Below are positions 36,433-49,200 of a stretch of DNA of 64,000 nt, piece by piece. The position numbers and the translations under genes were made by a program. The notes under the pieces were generated by a model. That model was not told the DNA's origin. It did no database searches and worked only from the letters and a program-made list of their open reading frames with translations. The DNA comes from Phytoseiulus persimilis. Lineage: Eukaryota; Arthropoda; Arachnida; Mesostigmata; Phytoseiidae. The stretch spans positions 25,726,745 to 25,790,744 of the forward strand of contig CM075102.1 of assembly GCA_037576195.1 (NCBI GenBank). Direction: 5' to 3'. The first letter of the stretch is position 1. Each line of letters starts with the position of its first letter.

Positions 36433-38272
36433 ATCGACATTCTTGGACTCGGATGGTCGATTCTTCTCATCTGATCCAACGCTAATCGTGCGATTCACCG
36501 ATCCTGCTCGAGAAGTTCCACCGGAAGACACTATGAAGTTCGTTCGTGGGGATCATACTCCCCCGCGCAAGAAGTGCGGTGAAAACCAGCATGTCGGAAA
36601 AACTCTTGTTCTTCCTGAGTTAACAGGGTGCGACACAAAAATAAACTCATTACCTCGATCTCGGCATCATGGGAATGAGTCAGCAACTCCGATCACAGTT
36701 CTGATGGCTGATTGATACTCTGTTTCTTCTCTCACACTGTGGAGCAAATGAAGCCAGGAGTCGGAGTAACAGATCGAGGCACTTTTAGATATCGATGGTG
36801 AAGTGTCTCCGCTCCGTGCTACCGGATCACATCCGCGATCGCAAGGCGGGTCTTCTGTCAGTGATGGGAGGAGCAGCGGCCAGTACGCTGAAGGGCGGTA
36901 CTTCCTTTGTGGATACGACTCCGGAGAAGTACTTATTTCTGCTGACGGAGAGAAGCTGTCTATCCGATAAGCATACAGAGACGTCAAACTCATGTGAGGT
37001 CTGCGACACAGCTGTAGACGAGCAGATATAGAGGCAGGCCGGGAGCACAGTGAGTTGAAGAAATATTATCAAATCGTGTGTCATGTGCTCAGTGCAGGGC
37101 ATTCCCGAGCTCGACAAAGAGTGCCTCGCTCCGGATGGTCAGCCACTAGATTCTGGTCAAGTCCCAATATCAATCATATGAATGTCCCAGATATGAAGAA
37201 CCTGATTGTTTGAGGTGTACATTAACCAGAGAGGTAAGATCCTCGAATATACTCATCCTACTTGACACTGGCAATGGAATGCTTTGAACATAGATTCTGG
37301 TTAAGGGTTCCCGTGTCATGCTCGGCGCTGAGATCCGCTTTCTTCATGTAAGGTAAGCTCTCCGTTCGCATACCCGCCCCCGATTCCGGTTTTGACGCAG
37401 AACTGCGTCTGGCCTATTCGGAGCGAGGATTCGACTCTGATCTGAGATGCTTCCCAGCAAGCCCCGTGACTCTTCCAAGTGGGGGCCTCAGTCGCTCTCT
37501 CAATGAGGAAGCGGAGCGGGTATGACTGGCTGAATTACTTGCGGAACTGGGGACGCGGATCTTCGACGAATGAGTCGGGTGAGCGTTGAGTTCACCCAAT
37601 TTTCTCTTAGGACTCAGCTTTGTCCCGAGTCCATCAGGAGAAGATGCCTCCCAGCTCCGAGAATCTCTATTCTGAGGGGCTCGGTTGTCTGGGAATCGGG
37701 TTTCGCAAATCTGTTCCCGAGGAACTGGGCCTGAAGCAAAGAACAGCCCCAAAAGATCATCTGCGGAATGGGCGGCGATTCGGAACTCTTGCGTGGTGGT
37801 TCAGAATATTTCGAAGGAACACATAAAGATCGCGTTTCGACTCTATCAAGCCGGTGGATCAGAACTCAATCAGCTGAAGGAGACAGCTGAAGCTTCCGCG
37901 GTCGCTTCGTGCGTTCAGCACGTTCTCGGCAGATACGCGGTGACCCTTTGTGAGGCAGATTACAGCGGTCACTCGGAGGAATCTTCGTTCACAGCTCCAT
38001 AGAAACCGAAACTAATTTGCGAATGAAGGGGCTGAAATTGTTGGAAGATCGTATTCGTGGCACCCGACCTTGAAGCGGAGGTCGAAGAAAGTGACATGGA
38101 AGAGCTCGCCGATGAGGACCCAAAATACGTCGCAACCCGGAAACTTCAACGAAGAAAGGCCGAATGGTCGGGTCGCTGCCCAGTCAGAGAGAGATTCCCC
38201 GATTTCAACTATAGATGCGTCGAAACAGCTGAGTCCATGTCGGAGAGTGCATCAATCATGAGTTTCGGGTGA
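36433..38272 (+). CDS. Putative exons of an unidentified plus-strand gene
   Basis: Several open stretches have plausible acceptors and ordinary protein composition. They are about 36433-36630 after GTCTAG, 36789-36970 after TTTTAG and ending at a stop, 37097-37160 after GTGCAG, 37401-37519 after GACGCAG and ending at donor GTATGA, a frame to 38002 with HIKIAFRLYQAGGSELNQL, and 38057-38272 with an acidic start (EAEVEESDMEELADED). They cannot be joined into one phase-consistent model, and no domain is recognised. They may be parts of one gene whose 3' side was approached by the LINE insertion, or of two genes. An antisense 112-codon frame overlaps 37414-37752. Confidence 0.3.
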
Positions 38273-38588
38273 ATTTCGCAAACCACGTATCGATGTCTCC
38301 GTTGAGTACTCTGGTCCTCGCATCGTCGCCTGCGCCTCCGGCCACCACGCTTTCGCAAGGCTCACATGAGTCCAGTTTTTGCACCCGGCTTCTTTCACTC
38401 CATCGATTCAATCGTCTGTGCGTCCTTCGAGTGTTCCCTCTCTCGTGCGAGCTAGGTAGAGTACTGAACCGATGGCTGAAATTCCGAAACTTATGGCGTG
38501 GAATTGAAGAGATGGTAGCTTCGGATCTGAGGTATCGCTTGTATTCCACAATCATTCCGGATTCAGAAACTCGGAACTCGGAGGTCGC

Positions 38589-40815
38589 GCAAGCGAAGCG
38601 ACACTGACCCGGCGACAGCGCAGATATACCAGAAGGCATACTTAGAAGAAAAGGAGAAGTATCATCGCGCAATACTTAATTCGGAAAAGGGAAGCTGGAA
38701 AAAACTTATGGATTCCCTCCGTGAGGACATATGGGGACTACCATACAAGATTATCCGAGAGAAGGTCGGTCAGAGAAGAATTCGAATCACCGCAGAAGTC
38801 ACAAAAAGAGTCATTCGAGAGCTATTCCCAAGAGGAACCCTACCAGAGAGAGAGAGAGCTTACTGAGTGCTCGATACCAAACATACCCCCAGTCACGGCG
38901 GATGAGGTACTAAGAGCTGCGGAGAAAATGGCCAATAAAAAGGCCCCAGGACCCGACGGGGTACCCGCAGAAGTTCTTGGAATACTCATGAGGAAATGGC
39001 CGAAGAAGTTTGCCACGATGATGGACGGGATCCTCGAAAGCGGAAAATTCCCTAATGAATGGAAGAAAGCAAATCTGGTGCTCCTGCCCAAGCCAGGGAA
39101 ACCGAACGTCTATCGACCGATATGTCTCATCGACACATTGGGGAAAGCAGCGGAAAGTATCATGAACGAGAGACTTCAGGACGAGCTCGAAGAAAATGGA
39201 CACCTCTCGACAACGCAGCATGGCTTCAGAGCAGGCAGATCCACACTACAGGCCATCCAGGAAGTCACTGAAATTACAATGGAAGAAAAACGAAAACCCT
39301 GGCAGCGACGACAACGCACCATCATGATCCTACTGGACGTCAAGAACGCGTTCAACTCAGCCGACTGGGGGATAATACTCAACAGTCCGAAGACGAGACA
39401 AATATCACCATACATCCGGAGGGTCATAGAGTCGTATCTCGAAAACAGATGGATCGTCGACGCAGACGGCGGACGCCACAGAATGACCGCTGAGGTGCCC
39501 CGGGGTTTCGTACCAGGGCCCACCCTTCGGAACGCCGCCTATGATGACGTTCTCGGCCTCAAACTCCCTGAAGGAGCGTCAACTGTCGCATACGCCGACG
39601 ACTTGGCGCTCATCATCAAAGGCAAGACAATCGAAGAGCTGGAACAAATCGCTCAGGACTCAGTCGACATCATCGCGGACTGGATGAGTACAAAAAAACT
39701 CACCCTGGCACCCGAAAAGACAGAAGCAGTCATGCTGATCAAAAGAAGAGCGGACGGAAATCCGGACATTGCAGTCATGGGCCACCACGTCAAAATCCAA
39801 AAATCAGTCAGGTACCTTGGGGTACAACTTCAAAAAGGCCTGACAGGAGTCACCCATAGTAAAGCAGTCTCAGAAAAAGCATCAAAGATAGCCGCAGACA
39901 TCGCCAGACTTCTACCGAGGACCCACGGTGCATCAGAGGGGCAACGAAGAGTCCTGGCCGCTGTGGCGGAGGCCATAGCCTTGTATGCAGCACCGATCTG
40001 GGCGCCTACAGCAATGCGACTACAGAAGAACAGGGACGCACTCGAAAAAGCGCAACGCATCACTGCGATCAGAATAACAAGAGCATACCGAACGACTTCC
40101 ACACACGCACTACTAGTACTGACTCGAACGACAACATGGCCGTTGCTCGCTGAGCACAGAACGGCACTGTACCGAAGATACAACACGGAAGAATCAGATG
40201 ATGTTGACCTGATGGGGGACCAAATCGAAGCTGAAACACTACGCAAGTGGCAAGCGACATAGGACGCATCCACGAAGGGCCGATGCACACACGAGTGCAT
40301 TCCAGTCATCAAGACGTGGCTCGAAAGACAACACGGCGAGCTAACGTACTACACAACACAGATGGTATCAAATCACGGCATTTTCCAGCAAAACCTGTTT
40401 CGAATGAAGAATACAACCTCGCCTTTATGCACCCTGTTCAACTCAGGTGAAGAAGATGATGCGCATCACACAATCAAAGCATGCCAGGCACTGCGGCAAT
40501 CGAGAAATCAACTCGTAGCGGACTCGGTGCCAGAACTACTGAAGAACATGATGATCTCGGAAGGGGAACGGAGCAGAACGACAAGAAAAGTCGAATGCAT
40601 CTTCAAGAAGAAGGAAAGGATGCAAAGCCAGCAGCCGCGCAGTCAGCCGCACCCGTAGGGCTGATGTGGAGAAGAGTACATGTATGAAAGACCAAAGGCG
40701 GGGGATCCGCTAGAGCGAGCCCGCCAGCACCCCCTAGGGGGAGCCACGCGACGCATCAAAGGCAGATGACAGTCACAGAACAACCCCGCAGCATGGAGAC
40801 AATCAAGGATAAGGT
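38589..40815 (+). mobile_element. Non-LTR retrotransposon fragment, R1/I-like LINE
   Basis: 5'-truncated or decayed LINE. The reverse transcriptase frame 38721-40262 shows the standard order: KAPGPDGVPAEVL, YRPICLIDTLGKAAE, QHGFRAGRSTLQAI, the active-site YADDLAL at about 39588-39608, and thumb-region YLGVQL. Upstream, 38589-38860, another frame encodes the region just before the RT domain (SWKKLMDSLREDIWGLPYK). The two frames meet in a GAGAGAGAGAG run, so a slippage frameshift is likely. The RT frame stops at TAG 40260-40262, while homologous-looking sequence (CTHECIP, HGIFQQNL, a C/H-rich tail) continues in frame to about 40658. A 3' UTR follows, to about 40815. Not autonomous. Clade assignment is inference. 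Confidence 0.85.
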
Positions 40816-42936
40816 AGGAAGAGCCTCGATGTGAACAGCGTAGCAGGCCCCGACTCGTCTGGAAGTATTACCAACGGAACCAAGAGCTCTGAGTTCCCAG
40901 CGAGTTGTAGACAGGGGAGTTCTGAGGTTTTAGGATTTGGCCAGTTTTCTTTCTGCGATTCCCATATCCAGGTAAAGGGCTCAGGCGCGAGCCGTCCCGA
41001 TCCTGTTGAATGCCGGCGATGCATTTCCTCAGAAACCCCTTGCAAAAAAAAAGAAAAACTGATCAGTTGTCGTCGTCAACCAATCGGATTCGCAACGCAA
41101 TCAGTGGAATGCTCAAAATATCTGAGTGAACCCTAGCGGCTTGGGTGCCCTGCCAAAGCAGCGTTCTCGCTTCCCTAATCGGAATCCCGAGGTCTATTGG
41201 TTTCTTGAAATGAACGGTGAACGAATTGTCCGGTTCCAGGTTACCCACGAGCACAGCTCGGAAGTTTGCTCCGCATGGCCGGATTCTTCGAGGTTTCGTC
41301 GGTCTCCCGATGGCACAAGCCTGTATGGCCCCAAAGACACTGCTTGTGGTAAGTTCCTCAAACTCGCCCGTTCTGATCTTAGCTCTCGAATTTCCCTCCT
41401 AGAAGTTCACGAATTGAAGTAACTCTGACTGAAGAGACTGCCTCGATGAGGTGGTCTCGCTGAGTGAAGTTGAAGACGCGTATTTCATGGGCCGTCAGTC
41501 AGCGACCTTTAGCTCCTTGCACAAGAGCTCAAGATTCCAGGCTCCTCGTCATAGTGGAGTCATCAGGAGCTATTTTGCGATGTGAGCACTGAGTTTCCAG
41601 GCCTCTCTGAACAGCACCTCCCAATTGCCTTGCACACTCTCAACACAAGGCGACTCGTTTTCGATGTGGTTCTTCAACACGAGATTATCTATGACCGAGT
41701 CGGGGACTGTCCTCTTTCCGCATGAATACGTGAATCAATCTGTTTCGGGGCAACGGAATATGGGGCGCCATCTATTCTGGCGATATCCTTGGGCGTCCAA
41801 CGAGAAGGTGTCTTTGGACTTCGAGGACCTGGCTCACACCGTGGCAAAACAAAATGGAACTGGTTTCTAGTTTCTCTGGCGGCATCCATCCTTAACGACT
41901 GACTAGATGGGCGATGATGCGCTCATTTGCGGCTACGTCCGTTTGTGGTCCTCTCTCGGAAGTCGTTGTGTCGCTCTCAGAGGCTAGCATGAGGTTACTG
42001 CGACCGGTCTTTTTTCCAACACCGGAAACATGCGCTCGTTGTTCTTACAGAAACCACTCAATTCTCTTCATGCGGAAACGAACACCATCGTGAGTACTGG
42101 TACATGATCCGCGGAAGAGAGAGCGTTCCTCCTCTGACCGCTTATGGACTGTTTGACCATCTCAATTATTGGTATTCGATGAATGCCGCACTCTCGAGAG
42201 GTGATTTGCCCCGTTCTCTCCGCTTGAAAAGAGTGACGATACATTCCATCGGAATTTTATTCGGCAACGAGGATCTGATTTCCGCCGTTAGATCAATCCG
42301 CCACCTCCATCCTTCCGCGAGGGTAATGTTCTCTGTCGCCACGACAATCCTGAGCTGTTTCTATCTTGCTTGCCCTGCCGGTCCGTCTTTCTCCCTCACC
42401 CGTTTTCGACTACCCGCAGAGATTGTCTCTCATTCCACGCTGAGACCGCGCGATCGTTTAATTTGTTCGCCCTCTTCTCACATCACCCTTCAAGAGTTGT
42501 CAATGTCCTCGCAGGACACAGAAGCATTCAGGTTCGTGAATTCCGAACCCTGTTTCCTGGTCTCAGACTCTGTGTTCGATCGTCACGGTTGCCTCAAGTC
42601 CCTTGAAGCTCCGTGGTCCACTTCCCGCTCTTTCTTCTGAATGATCCATCTTGCATGACCCACTTTGTGTCGATTCGATGAAAGGGTACAGAGGGTACAG
42701 TCTCGCGTTGACTCTCAAGCCAGCATTGAGCCACCGGTGGTGTTTCCAGCCTCCAATTGCTCGACTTGTTCTGATTCCGTTCCGCTTCCATTCTCCGCGC
42801 GTTCCATCTCCTGAAAACCGTCTCGCGCGGGGAACCTGAGCCGTTCGGTTCGATTCATGCGGTTCGGTGGGAAGATTGTCCGAATGGATCCTTTCTCATG
42901 AGATGAACATCTCCTCTCTGAGCTTGCTGTCTTCCT
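40816..42936 (+). CDS. Putative exons of an unidentified plus-strand gene
   Basis: Three open segments look coding. 41151-about 41346 follows CCCTAG and ends at a strong donor (TGTG|GTAAGT). 41599-about 41869 follows TTTCCAG and contains SMWFFNTRLSMTESGTVLF and FWRYPWASNEKVSLDF. 42051-42322 follows GTTCTTACAG, ends at GTAATG, and contains EYWYMIRGRESVPPLTAYG. They do not match any family I know. Their aromatic-rich composition and cysteines suggest a secreted or extracellular protein. The phase between segments was not fully resolved. A competing minus-strand frame at 41063-41400 (with VHFKKPIDLGIPIREARTLLWQG) also looks protein-like, so the strand of the first segment is uncertain. Confidence 0.35.
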
Positions 42937-43221
42937 CTACACGCTACCAAGACTTCTGAGCTTCATGACTGCGATCTCTGCTTTATTTTGCTGACCCGGA
43001 AAATCCATGTGATCCTCGAGCGAGTCTTTCGTATCGAACGAAGAATCGCACAACGGGCAATGCAATATGGGATCGCACTGGCTGACGCATAACCGGATTC
43101 GATTTCCGGACCAGCTCTCAAATGATGAGCTTTCTACTATATCGAGCCTTGTTAATAATGCCATGAGCTTTCCAATGAAGGGCTCGGAACTTCCTGACTC
43201 GATCGGAGAGCTAGTGGACAT
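42937..43221 (-). CDS. Small putative gene with one half of a C2H2 zinc finger
   Basis: A 94-codon frame with a true ATG at 43221. It contains CPLCDSSFDTKDSLEDHM, the left part of a C2H2 finger (CxxC, x12, H). The expected second histidine is missing, unless an exon border lies at the donor-like GTCAGC just after FP. It may be a first exon or a decayed fragment. The opposite strand is also open (43067-43324). Confidence 0.25.
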   Translation of the reverse strand: MSTSSPIESGSSEPFIGKLMALLTRLDIVESSSFESWSGNRIRLCVSQCDPILHCPLCDSSFDTKDSLEDHMDFPGQQNKAEIAVMKLRSLGSV

Positions 43222-43749
43222 TGGGAAATCGTCCCAGAGCTATGGAGCTGCTGAACGAGGAGAGACGATTTTCGGGAGCTCCCGGAAGGAAATTTCCCAC
43301 TCTGGAGCGACTTTGCTAACTTAGTCGGTGGTACCCCATTCTTCCAGTGTACCCTTCTTAACACTGCCCGAGGGATCTGTACTATCAGGTCGCCAGCTAA
43401 TTACACTCCACGCGAGTCTGTTGAACGTTTATCGTCGTTCGACACGACCGAGTGCAGCGTGAAGGAATTCGTCCGCTCGGTTCGACAGGCAGAGGATCCG
43501 TTTTTAATTGGCATATCAGATTTCTTCCGAGTGAGTGTGCCACCACGCTACGTCTCTTGAAGGTTTTCAAACTCCCTTAGCACATGGTATACTGCAGAGA
43601 GACTCCAAGAATCACTCATTTGCCCTCCACTATTATCGAAAGGCGAGTGACCTATTTTTCATTTTCTTCAGGTTGCTGCTCCTCGTCCAATTCCGTCCCA
43701 TGAGAACAGTCCCGGCTGAATTGGAGGAACTGTCCACCTGGAATCAAAG
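43222..43749 (+). other. Possible coding exon before the transporter array
   Basis: An open plus-strand stretch at about 43387-43530 encodes ANYTPRESVERLSSF and ends EDPFLIGISDFFR at a good donor (CGA|GTGAGT). It may be the last part of the unidentified 41-43 kb gene or 5' sequence of transporter copy 1. No family recognised. Confidence 0.25.
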
Positions 43750-46216
43750 ATGCCGAAGACTTCGCGACGATCGACGATGGATTATTGGCACACCATGAAT
43801 CTCATCATGGTCGTTTTCGGCGTGGTGAGCTTAATCCTGAGAGATGATGAGTCAATCCGAGAATCGCTTGAGTTTGATGGTGAAAACCAAGCTCCGGAGA
43901 GAACAGTGGAGAAGACGAACGGATCCCTCACAGAGCGACTAGAGCCTAGAACGATGATCAGGTTTCGAGATGCTCCAGCGACTCCAATATTGGTTTGAAA
44001 CGACATATACTCTTCCCACTCAAAAGGGGATGGTGAATAGCCTTTTCGGACCCCTTCTGATAGATCTGGCCGAAATCTATTCCTCGGCTCCGAATGAAGT
44101 AGCTGTTATGAACTCGGCGCGGGCTATCGGATTGTTTATTGGATCATGTGTCGGTAGGTTCTGGCATTCGATTTTGAAGGAAACATTGCAGCGACAGACA
44201 GCGAGCCGGAAACGCTCCAGGGTCGCTAGGAAACGCTGTCAAAGTGAAACTTCCCATTCTGCAGGGGGCTTCCTCTACGAACGCATCAATGATCAACTCC
44301 TGATGATCGTCATGGCAGCCATTTACGGAGCAGGGACGGTTCTTCTTCCGCTCCTCCCGGACCTGAATTCTCTCCATGCACTCGGTTTCACCGCCGGAGC
44401 ATCGATCGGGATCTCTCACATAGGTAAGACAGAAATAAGGGCGAAAGCGGATCACTCTGCTCGTCTGCGACTTATGTCGAACGAAATACGTACTCGCGCG
44501 GCACCCCACAGCTTTCGAATCTTCGTCGAACAAGTGACCACGAGTTCTTGCGTATGAGGAGTTATAAATCTGAGAACTTCGCCCCATGCGAACCTCTCCC
44601 GCAAAATATTCGATGGAATCTCTTCCGTCCCTTGGGATTTTCACACGAGAGTTCAGTGTACATGAACTTCCGGAGGATCTGGTAAAGACTGTCATGATTC
44701 CGCTGCAGGATCGCAAGTCCGTCTAGTCAAAATTTGGGCAGAGGACAGCGCACCAGCCATACAAGCTATCCATGCTTCTTATGGGGTCGGTGCAACTATT
44801 GGACCATTCTTGGGCGCACCATTCTTGAGCCTGAGAGAAAACGACATAATCTTGAAGGTGAGAATCCCTGTTTCTGGATCATGTGGTCCCGTTGATGTCA
44901 CTACGGAAGATGGGATGAGCAGCGAGCACTGGAATTCAGGCTTCCCTCTCTCATTCCAGGAAACGCAGCTTCATATTCCCTACGCTGCTTCCGGATTCCT
45001 CTTCTTCTTAATTTTATGTTCCATGGTCACGGCATATTGCATCGATCCAATCGGGATCAAGAAGGCTAAAGGGAACGACAAGACTGGGAGTTGCCCTTCA
45101 GACAAAGCCTTCGAAACTCTTCTCATGGCGCTCCTGTTCATTTACCTCACCATAAGTGTGAACAGTGAATCTACATTCAGCAGTGAGCAGAACTACGAAA
45201 TTCTCCCAAAAAAAACACCATACCGTCGATAATTTCAAGGGAAGAAGTTCGAATTCATGTTCATAACGTCGAAAGGCGGCACGATCTATATCAGATTACG
45301 AATAATCCGCTTGGGACTTCCGGACAGCATCGGAATAGGTACATTGGAACCACACACATCGACGGGTACCGTACCAATGCACGGAGTTTCCAATCCGCCG
45401 CCAGGTGTTAGGCTAGGCAGAAATCAGTCGAGCTCTGATAACACCGTTCGTTTCAGCGCTCATATCGGTATACGCTGTTGACAGCCCCACTCTAAGGTTT
45501 TCAAAGTCTGACGCTGCGTATTTGGCGGGAGTTTTTTGGACAACTTTCACTGGCGGGCGGATCGTCTCGATATTCGTTGCTGCATTCTTCGATGTGAAAC
45601 ACCTTTTGTTGGTTTCTCACTCGCTCGTTGTGTGCGCCTCGGGTGCGTAAGAATTGCAACCTGTATGCGTGATCGTTCAGACACACTGCCTCGCTGGGAC
45701 TCGAATTGACGTTTGTCCCTTCGCACAGGTACCCTCATGGCATTCGGTAGCTCGGCCATCTGTACTTGGATTGGAGTTGGCATGATGGGCTTGGGCGTGT
45801 CGTCAATGTACGGAGCCGCGAAAGCTCTCGTGTTCAAGTACTTCCACTTGAGACACTTCCATATCAGCGTGATTCTGGTAATTTGATATCCGTTCCTCGC
45901 AACTGAGGAATATGACGGGGAGTTCCCCTGACCGAGGTCGCACAGTCGGGAAGAGGAACAGCTTCATCCCAATCTGAACCCTAATTTAGCGTTCCGTTTG
46001 CAGACAGGGGCCTGTTTGGGCATCGCCGTCCCGGCTTATTTCGTTCCACCTCTCGTGGAGAAGTGGCCGATGTTCCTTCCTTACTACACTGGATGTTGTA
46101 ATTTTACGCATCTACTGATCCTGTTAATGATGTTCCGCGCCGTCAGAGGGAAAGAGACAATACATGCAAAGAAAGAGCGACCGGAGGATATAGAGAAGGA
46201 GGATGCTGCTGCGTGA
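43750..46216 (+). CDS. MFS transporter, sodium-dependent glucose transporter 1 / MFSD4-like, copy 1
   Basis: Twelve-helix MFS permease of the NaGLT1/MFSD4 (SLC60) type; members move sugars in vertebrates, substrate here unknown. Eight exons: 43750-43824, 44027-44153, 44265-44423, 44709-44857, 44960-45182, 45457-45642, 45729-45877 and 46004-46216; total 426 residues with continuous phase. Characteristic blocks: PLLIDLAEIYSS plus MNSARAIGLFIGSC (helices 1-2), FTAGASIGISHIG, QVRLVKIWAEDSAPAIQAIH, YGVGATIGPFLGAPFL, GVFWTTFTGGRIVSIF and GVGMMGLGVSSMYGA. The C-terminus is charged (HAKKERPEDIEKED). The first of four head-to-tail copies. The gene is complete with no broken splice site or frame. Poly(A) signal at 46454. 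Confidence 0.85.
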
Positions 46217-46453
46217 TTTCATGTCTCCTCGAAGACTTGGTGTTCAGTGTCGATGAGTTGAACCCAGGCTGAGTATCTGATCATGATTGGAAGCGAGTTC
46301 GACTCAGACCAGCTGAAGTTGTTGAACCCAGCGATTGAACGCGAAGAATCGATTTCCTCTCGATCTTTCGGGTCTCATTGCACGCCAGTATGAAATCATA
46401 TGTGTCCGCAAAGAATCACCTTTCAATCAACGTCTGATTCATCGAAAACGTCC

Positions 46454-46459
46454 AATAAA
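46454..46459 (+). terminator. Poly(A) signal of transporter copy 1
   Basis: AATAAA about 240 bp after the stop codon of copy 1. Confidence 0.6.
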
Positions 46460-49200
46460 GTGAGATAAATCCTGAGATGATCCTGAAAAAAGGGGAGTAT
46501 CATTTGATTTCAAGAAGCTGTGAATTTCTCTTCTTGGTTGGAACGGCCCAATGCGGTTCCATGGACGCGTGAGACGCTTTTATCGAAATCTGGGAGACTC
46601 TCCAGGGGGACCGTGAGCTTGGATTCCTTTCCCCGAATGTTCGTAATTTCTTCTTCCGAACAACACCTTCGAATCGCAGAATGACCCGATAGTGATCCAG
46701 ATCATACAAGCTACGCACGAGTGGAAAAAATCGAGGACCGTTACGTATGACGTGGGACCGGTGTAATTTGTCACTGCGAACGTGGATACTTCCGTGACCA
46801 TGACTATTGCGGAGGCCGAATCAACCGATCACGAAGTAGGGGCCTACAAGCTGTGTGAACAATCTACCACGCCTCACGGGGAGAGTTGAATGCATGTTAT
46901 CTCCCTTGATCATTTCCTACAAAGCAGCGGAAGGTTTACATGGATTTAGAGGCTCAATTTTCAGTGTCCACCAAGGTAAGCGCGAGTTGTCGAGATTCCC
47001 TGAAGGTAACAAGTACCTTTGCGTACAAGGAAGACATTTCCTCTGACGAAAAGAACGTTCGTCGTGCACGCAGCGAGTAGGGAAACGGACTGCAGGGGAC
47101 TACTGATACAAGGAAGCCCAGTCCCAAAGGCGGATGAGTACAAATACCTGGCTTTCCACCTGTCAGACTCGAAATCTCTCAATAGATTTGATGTCCCCAG
47201 AGCTCAACGGAAAGCGACCGTAGTTCCGCACCAAACCAACCCAAGCTCGATCCCAGGATTGACAGGAAAGCTCTTCGAAGCTCTACACAAGAGGCAACAG
47301 GTAGATGGCTCGAGGCATTCCTACCATCAGAGTAGCGAATGAATTCATTGCTGGAGAACTCGGCTGGTCCTTGTTTGGCGAGAGAAACATCGAGTAAAAT
47401 CGGGCTCATGAAGCGAATCGTAGCCCTGGTTCCGAAAGGGCTCCGAGAGCCTTCTGGAAGATGATATCGATGGTGGGTATCTTCACTAACGCATGAAACA
47501 GAATCGAAACCCTGGAAGGGTAGAATTATTGCGGGAGTATCGAGGTTCTATATTCAGCAAGAGGAGAACCGTACATGAACGTCATTGACCCACAGTCAAG
47601 GAAGAGGATCAGAAGAACACAAGAGCTTAACTGACAGCCAGATATGTCACTGGAGCCCGGTCTGGAATTTCGAAAATATCTCCTGCACGGGAAAAGGCGA
47701 CGCTCTCCTGTCCGTGGGAGTGCCGGCAAACTCCCGAGACAACGCCAGGGGAAACAGGAGTCACAGTTAAATGGATATCTGCCATCGCTGCAGCGTATGT
47801 ATATGAAAAATCCGCTAAATACGAGATTTATAACTTCAATGACGCTCATCACAAGAATGTATTCCTTTTTTAGACTCGGCCCCCGGAAGGAAATCGGAGA
47901 CCCCTCAATCGTGCAACGAACCGAATGAATCCTAGGAGACTGGGAGAAGGAGACCAACGATCTCTGACGAAGCTACGGCATGAAAGCAAGATTGGTGAAA
48001 GGTGTACCATACACTCCTTAAACAATCTCTGGATCGATAAATACAATACATTCTTGGAAGGAGCGATACGCATCGCAATATTTCAGAGCGGGGTGGTTCG
48101 CTGTTTGTGGAGGGTGGGGCTAACGATATCCAATTTCCCAGAAACTGTGACCGATGATCCCATGAGTTCCTCTCACCTGACTCCGCATATCTAAACCCAT
48201 GTATGCACATGGATCTCGCTCAATTAACATATCATACCTCGACTCTTCGAAAGAAAATACGAAAATAATCAGGAAATGATATCCAGAACGAGTTGATCGG
48301 CATTTCGTCCTGGTCCCCGGAGTAATTCCGGCGGTTCCCTGTGAATACTCATCACAAGAAAAATTGCGTTATTCAAAACCCTCGGAACTCAAGGGATCCG
48401 TCCTCTCCCGATTCAGTGATCGTGAGCTGCTATCTTCGTACAAACTGAAGTTCACTTCTGGGAAACTAGAATTGGAGTTTTTGTCGATGCATTGACTTCT
48501 CCAGTTCCCATAGAACGCGCGTCTCGTCAGTTCAGGGCAACAACGCCAGCAGCAGCTGGTCAGTCATAGTTTCTGGATATTGAAATCGCTGGTCAATTGG
48601 GCGCCAACGGCGCCAGACTAGATCAGCTGAATAGGAACCTGTCTAGACTCGGTGTCTTGACGAGTTTTCCCAACGTCATGGAAAGTAACAGGCGAACAAA
48701 CAGTCAGGCGAGGAACCATCTGATCAGATCTGTGCCCTGGTTGTTGTGTGGAATATTCGCATCTGAGCAGCGCAACGGGACGCAATGAATCCCTTCTCCA
48801 CCTCGTGAACGCAGAAGTATCGAAATTCGATGAAGAGCGGGATCGCCAGACATTCTTCCGTGATCCATGAATAGCATTGCGCATATTCGTCTCGCCCGAA
48901 GTTGATTCGCGAAGCCGACTCCTAATCCCGAGGCCCCTGTGGTTGATTTCTCGAGCTCGTAAACTTTCACAGCTTTGTGTCATCAATCTGAGTGACTATC
49001 TTATCACATCCTTAACGCTGCACCTTCTTCACTTTACGACAACGCGCCACATAAAACACAGAGGATGAGGTTGGGAAGCTCCTACTCGTGACCGGTCCTC
49101 ATGAGAATCGAGAACCCGTGAAGCTTCCCATAATTTGCAGTTGGAGGCGCCGTGTCCGAAGTCGCTCAGGAGATCCGTTGACTCAGGAAGCGGCTGCATC
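46460..49200. other. Spacer between transporter copies 1 and 2, with retroelement debris
   Basis: About 2.7 kb. Apart from the decayed reverse-transcriptase-like fragment at about 46.9-47.9 kb, no gene is supported. The 48.2-49.2 kb part should contain the promoter and 5' UTR of copy 2. Confidence 0.4.
46950..47900 (+). pseudogene. Decayed non-LTR retrotransposon fragment
   Basis: The frame 47019-47342 includes LLIQGSPVPKADEYKYLAF. This has the shape of the stretch downstream of the RT active site in LINEs (I/V-x-G-x-x-I/V-P-x-x-x-x-YKYLG). Flanking sequence in other frames, interrupted by stops, continues in the same style to about 47.9 kb. It lacks an intact RT active site and is much more degraded than the LINE at 38.6 kb. 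Assignment is tentative. Confidence 0.4.

Noticed and set aside
37414-37752. Minus-strand 112-codon Ser/Arg-rich frame
   Set aside because: It overlaps a plus-strand segment bounded by good splice sites, and its composition is typical of antisense open frames in GC-rich exons.
39830-40312. Minus-strand 160-codon frame in the LINE
   Set aside because: Antisense of the reverse transcriptase frame.
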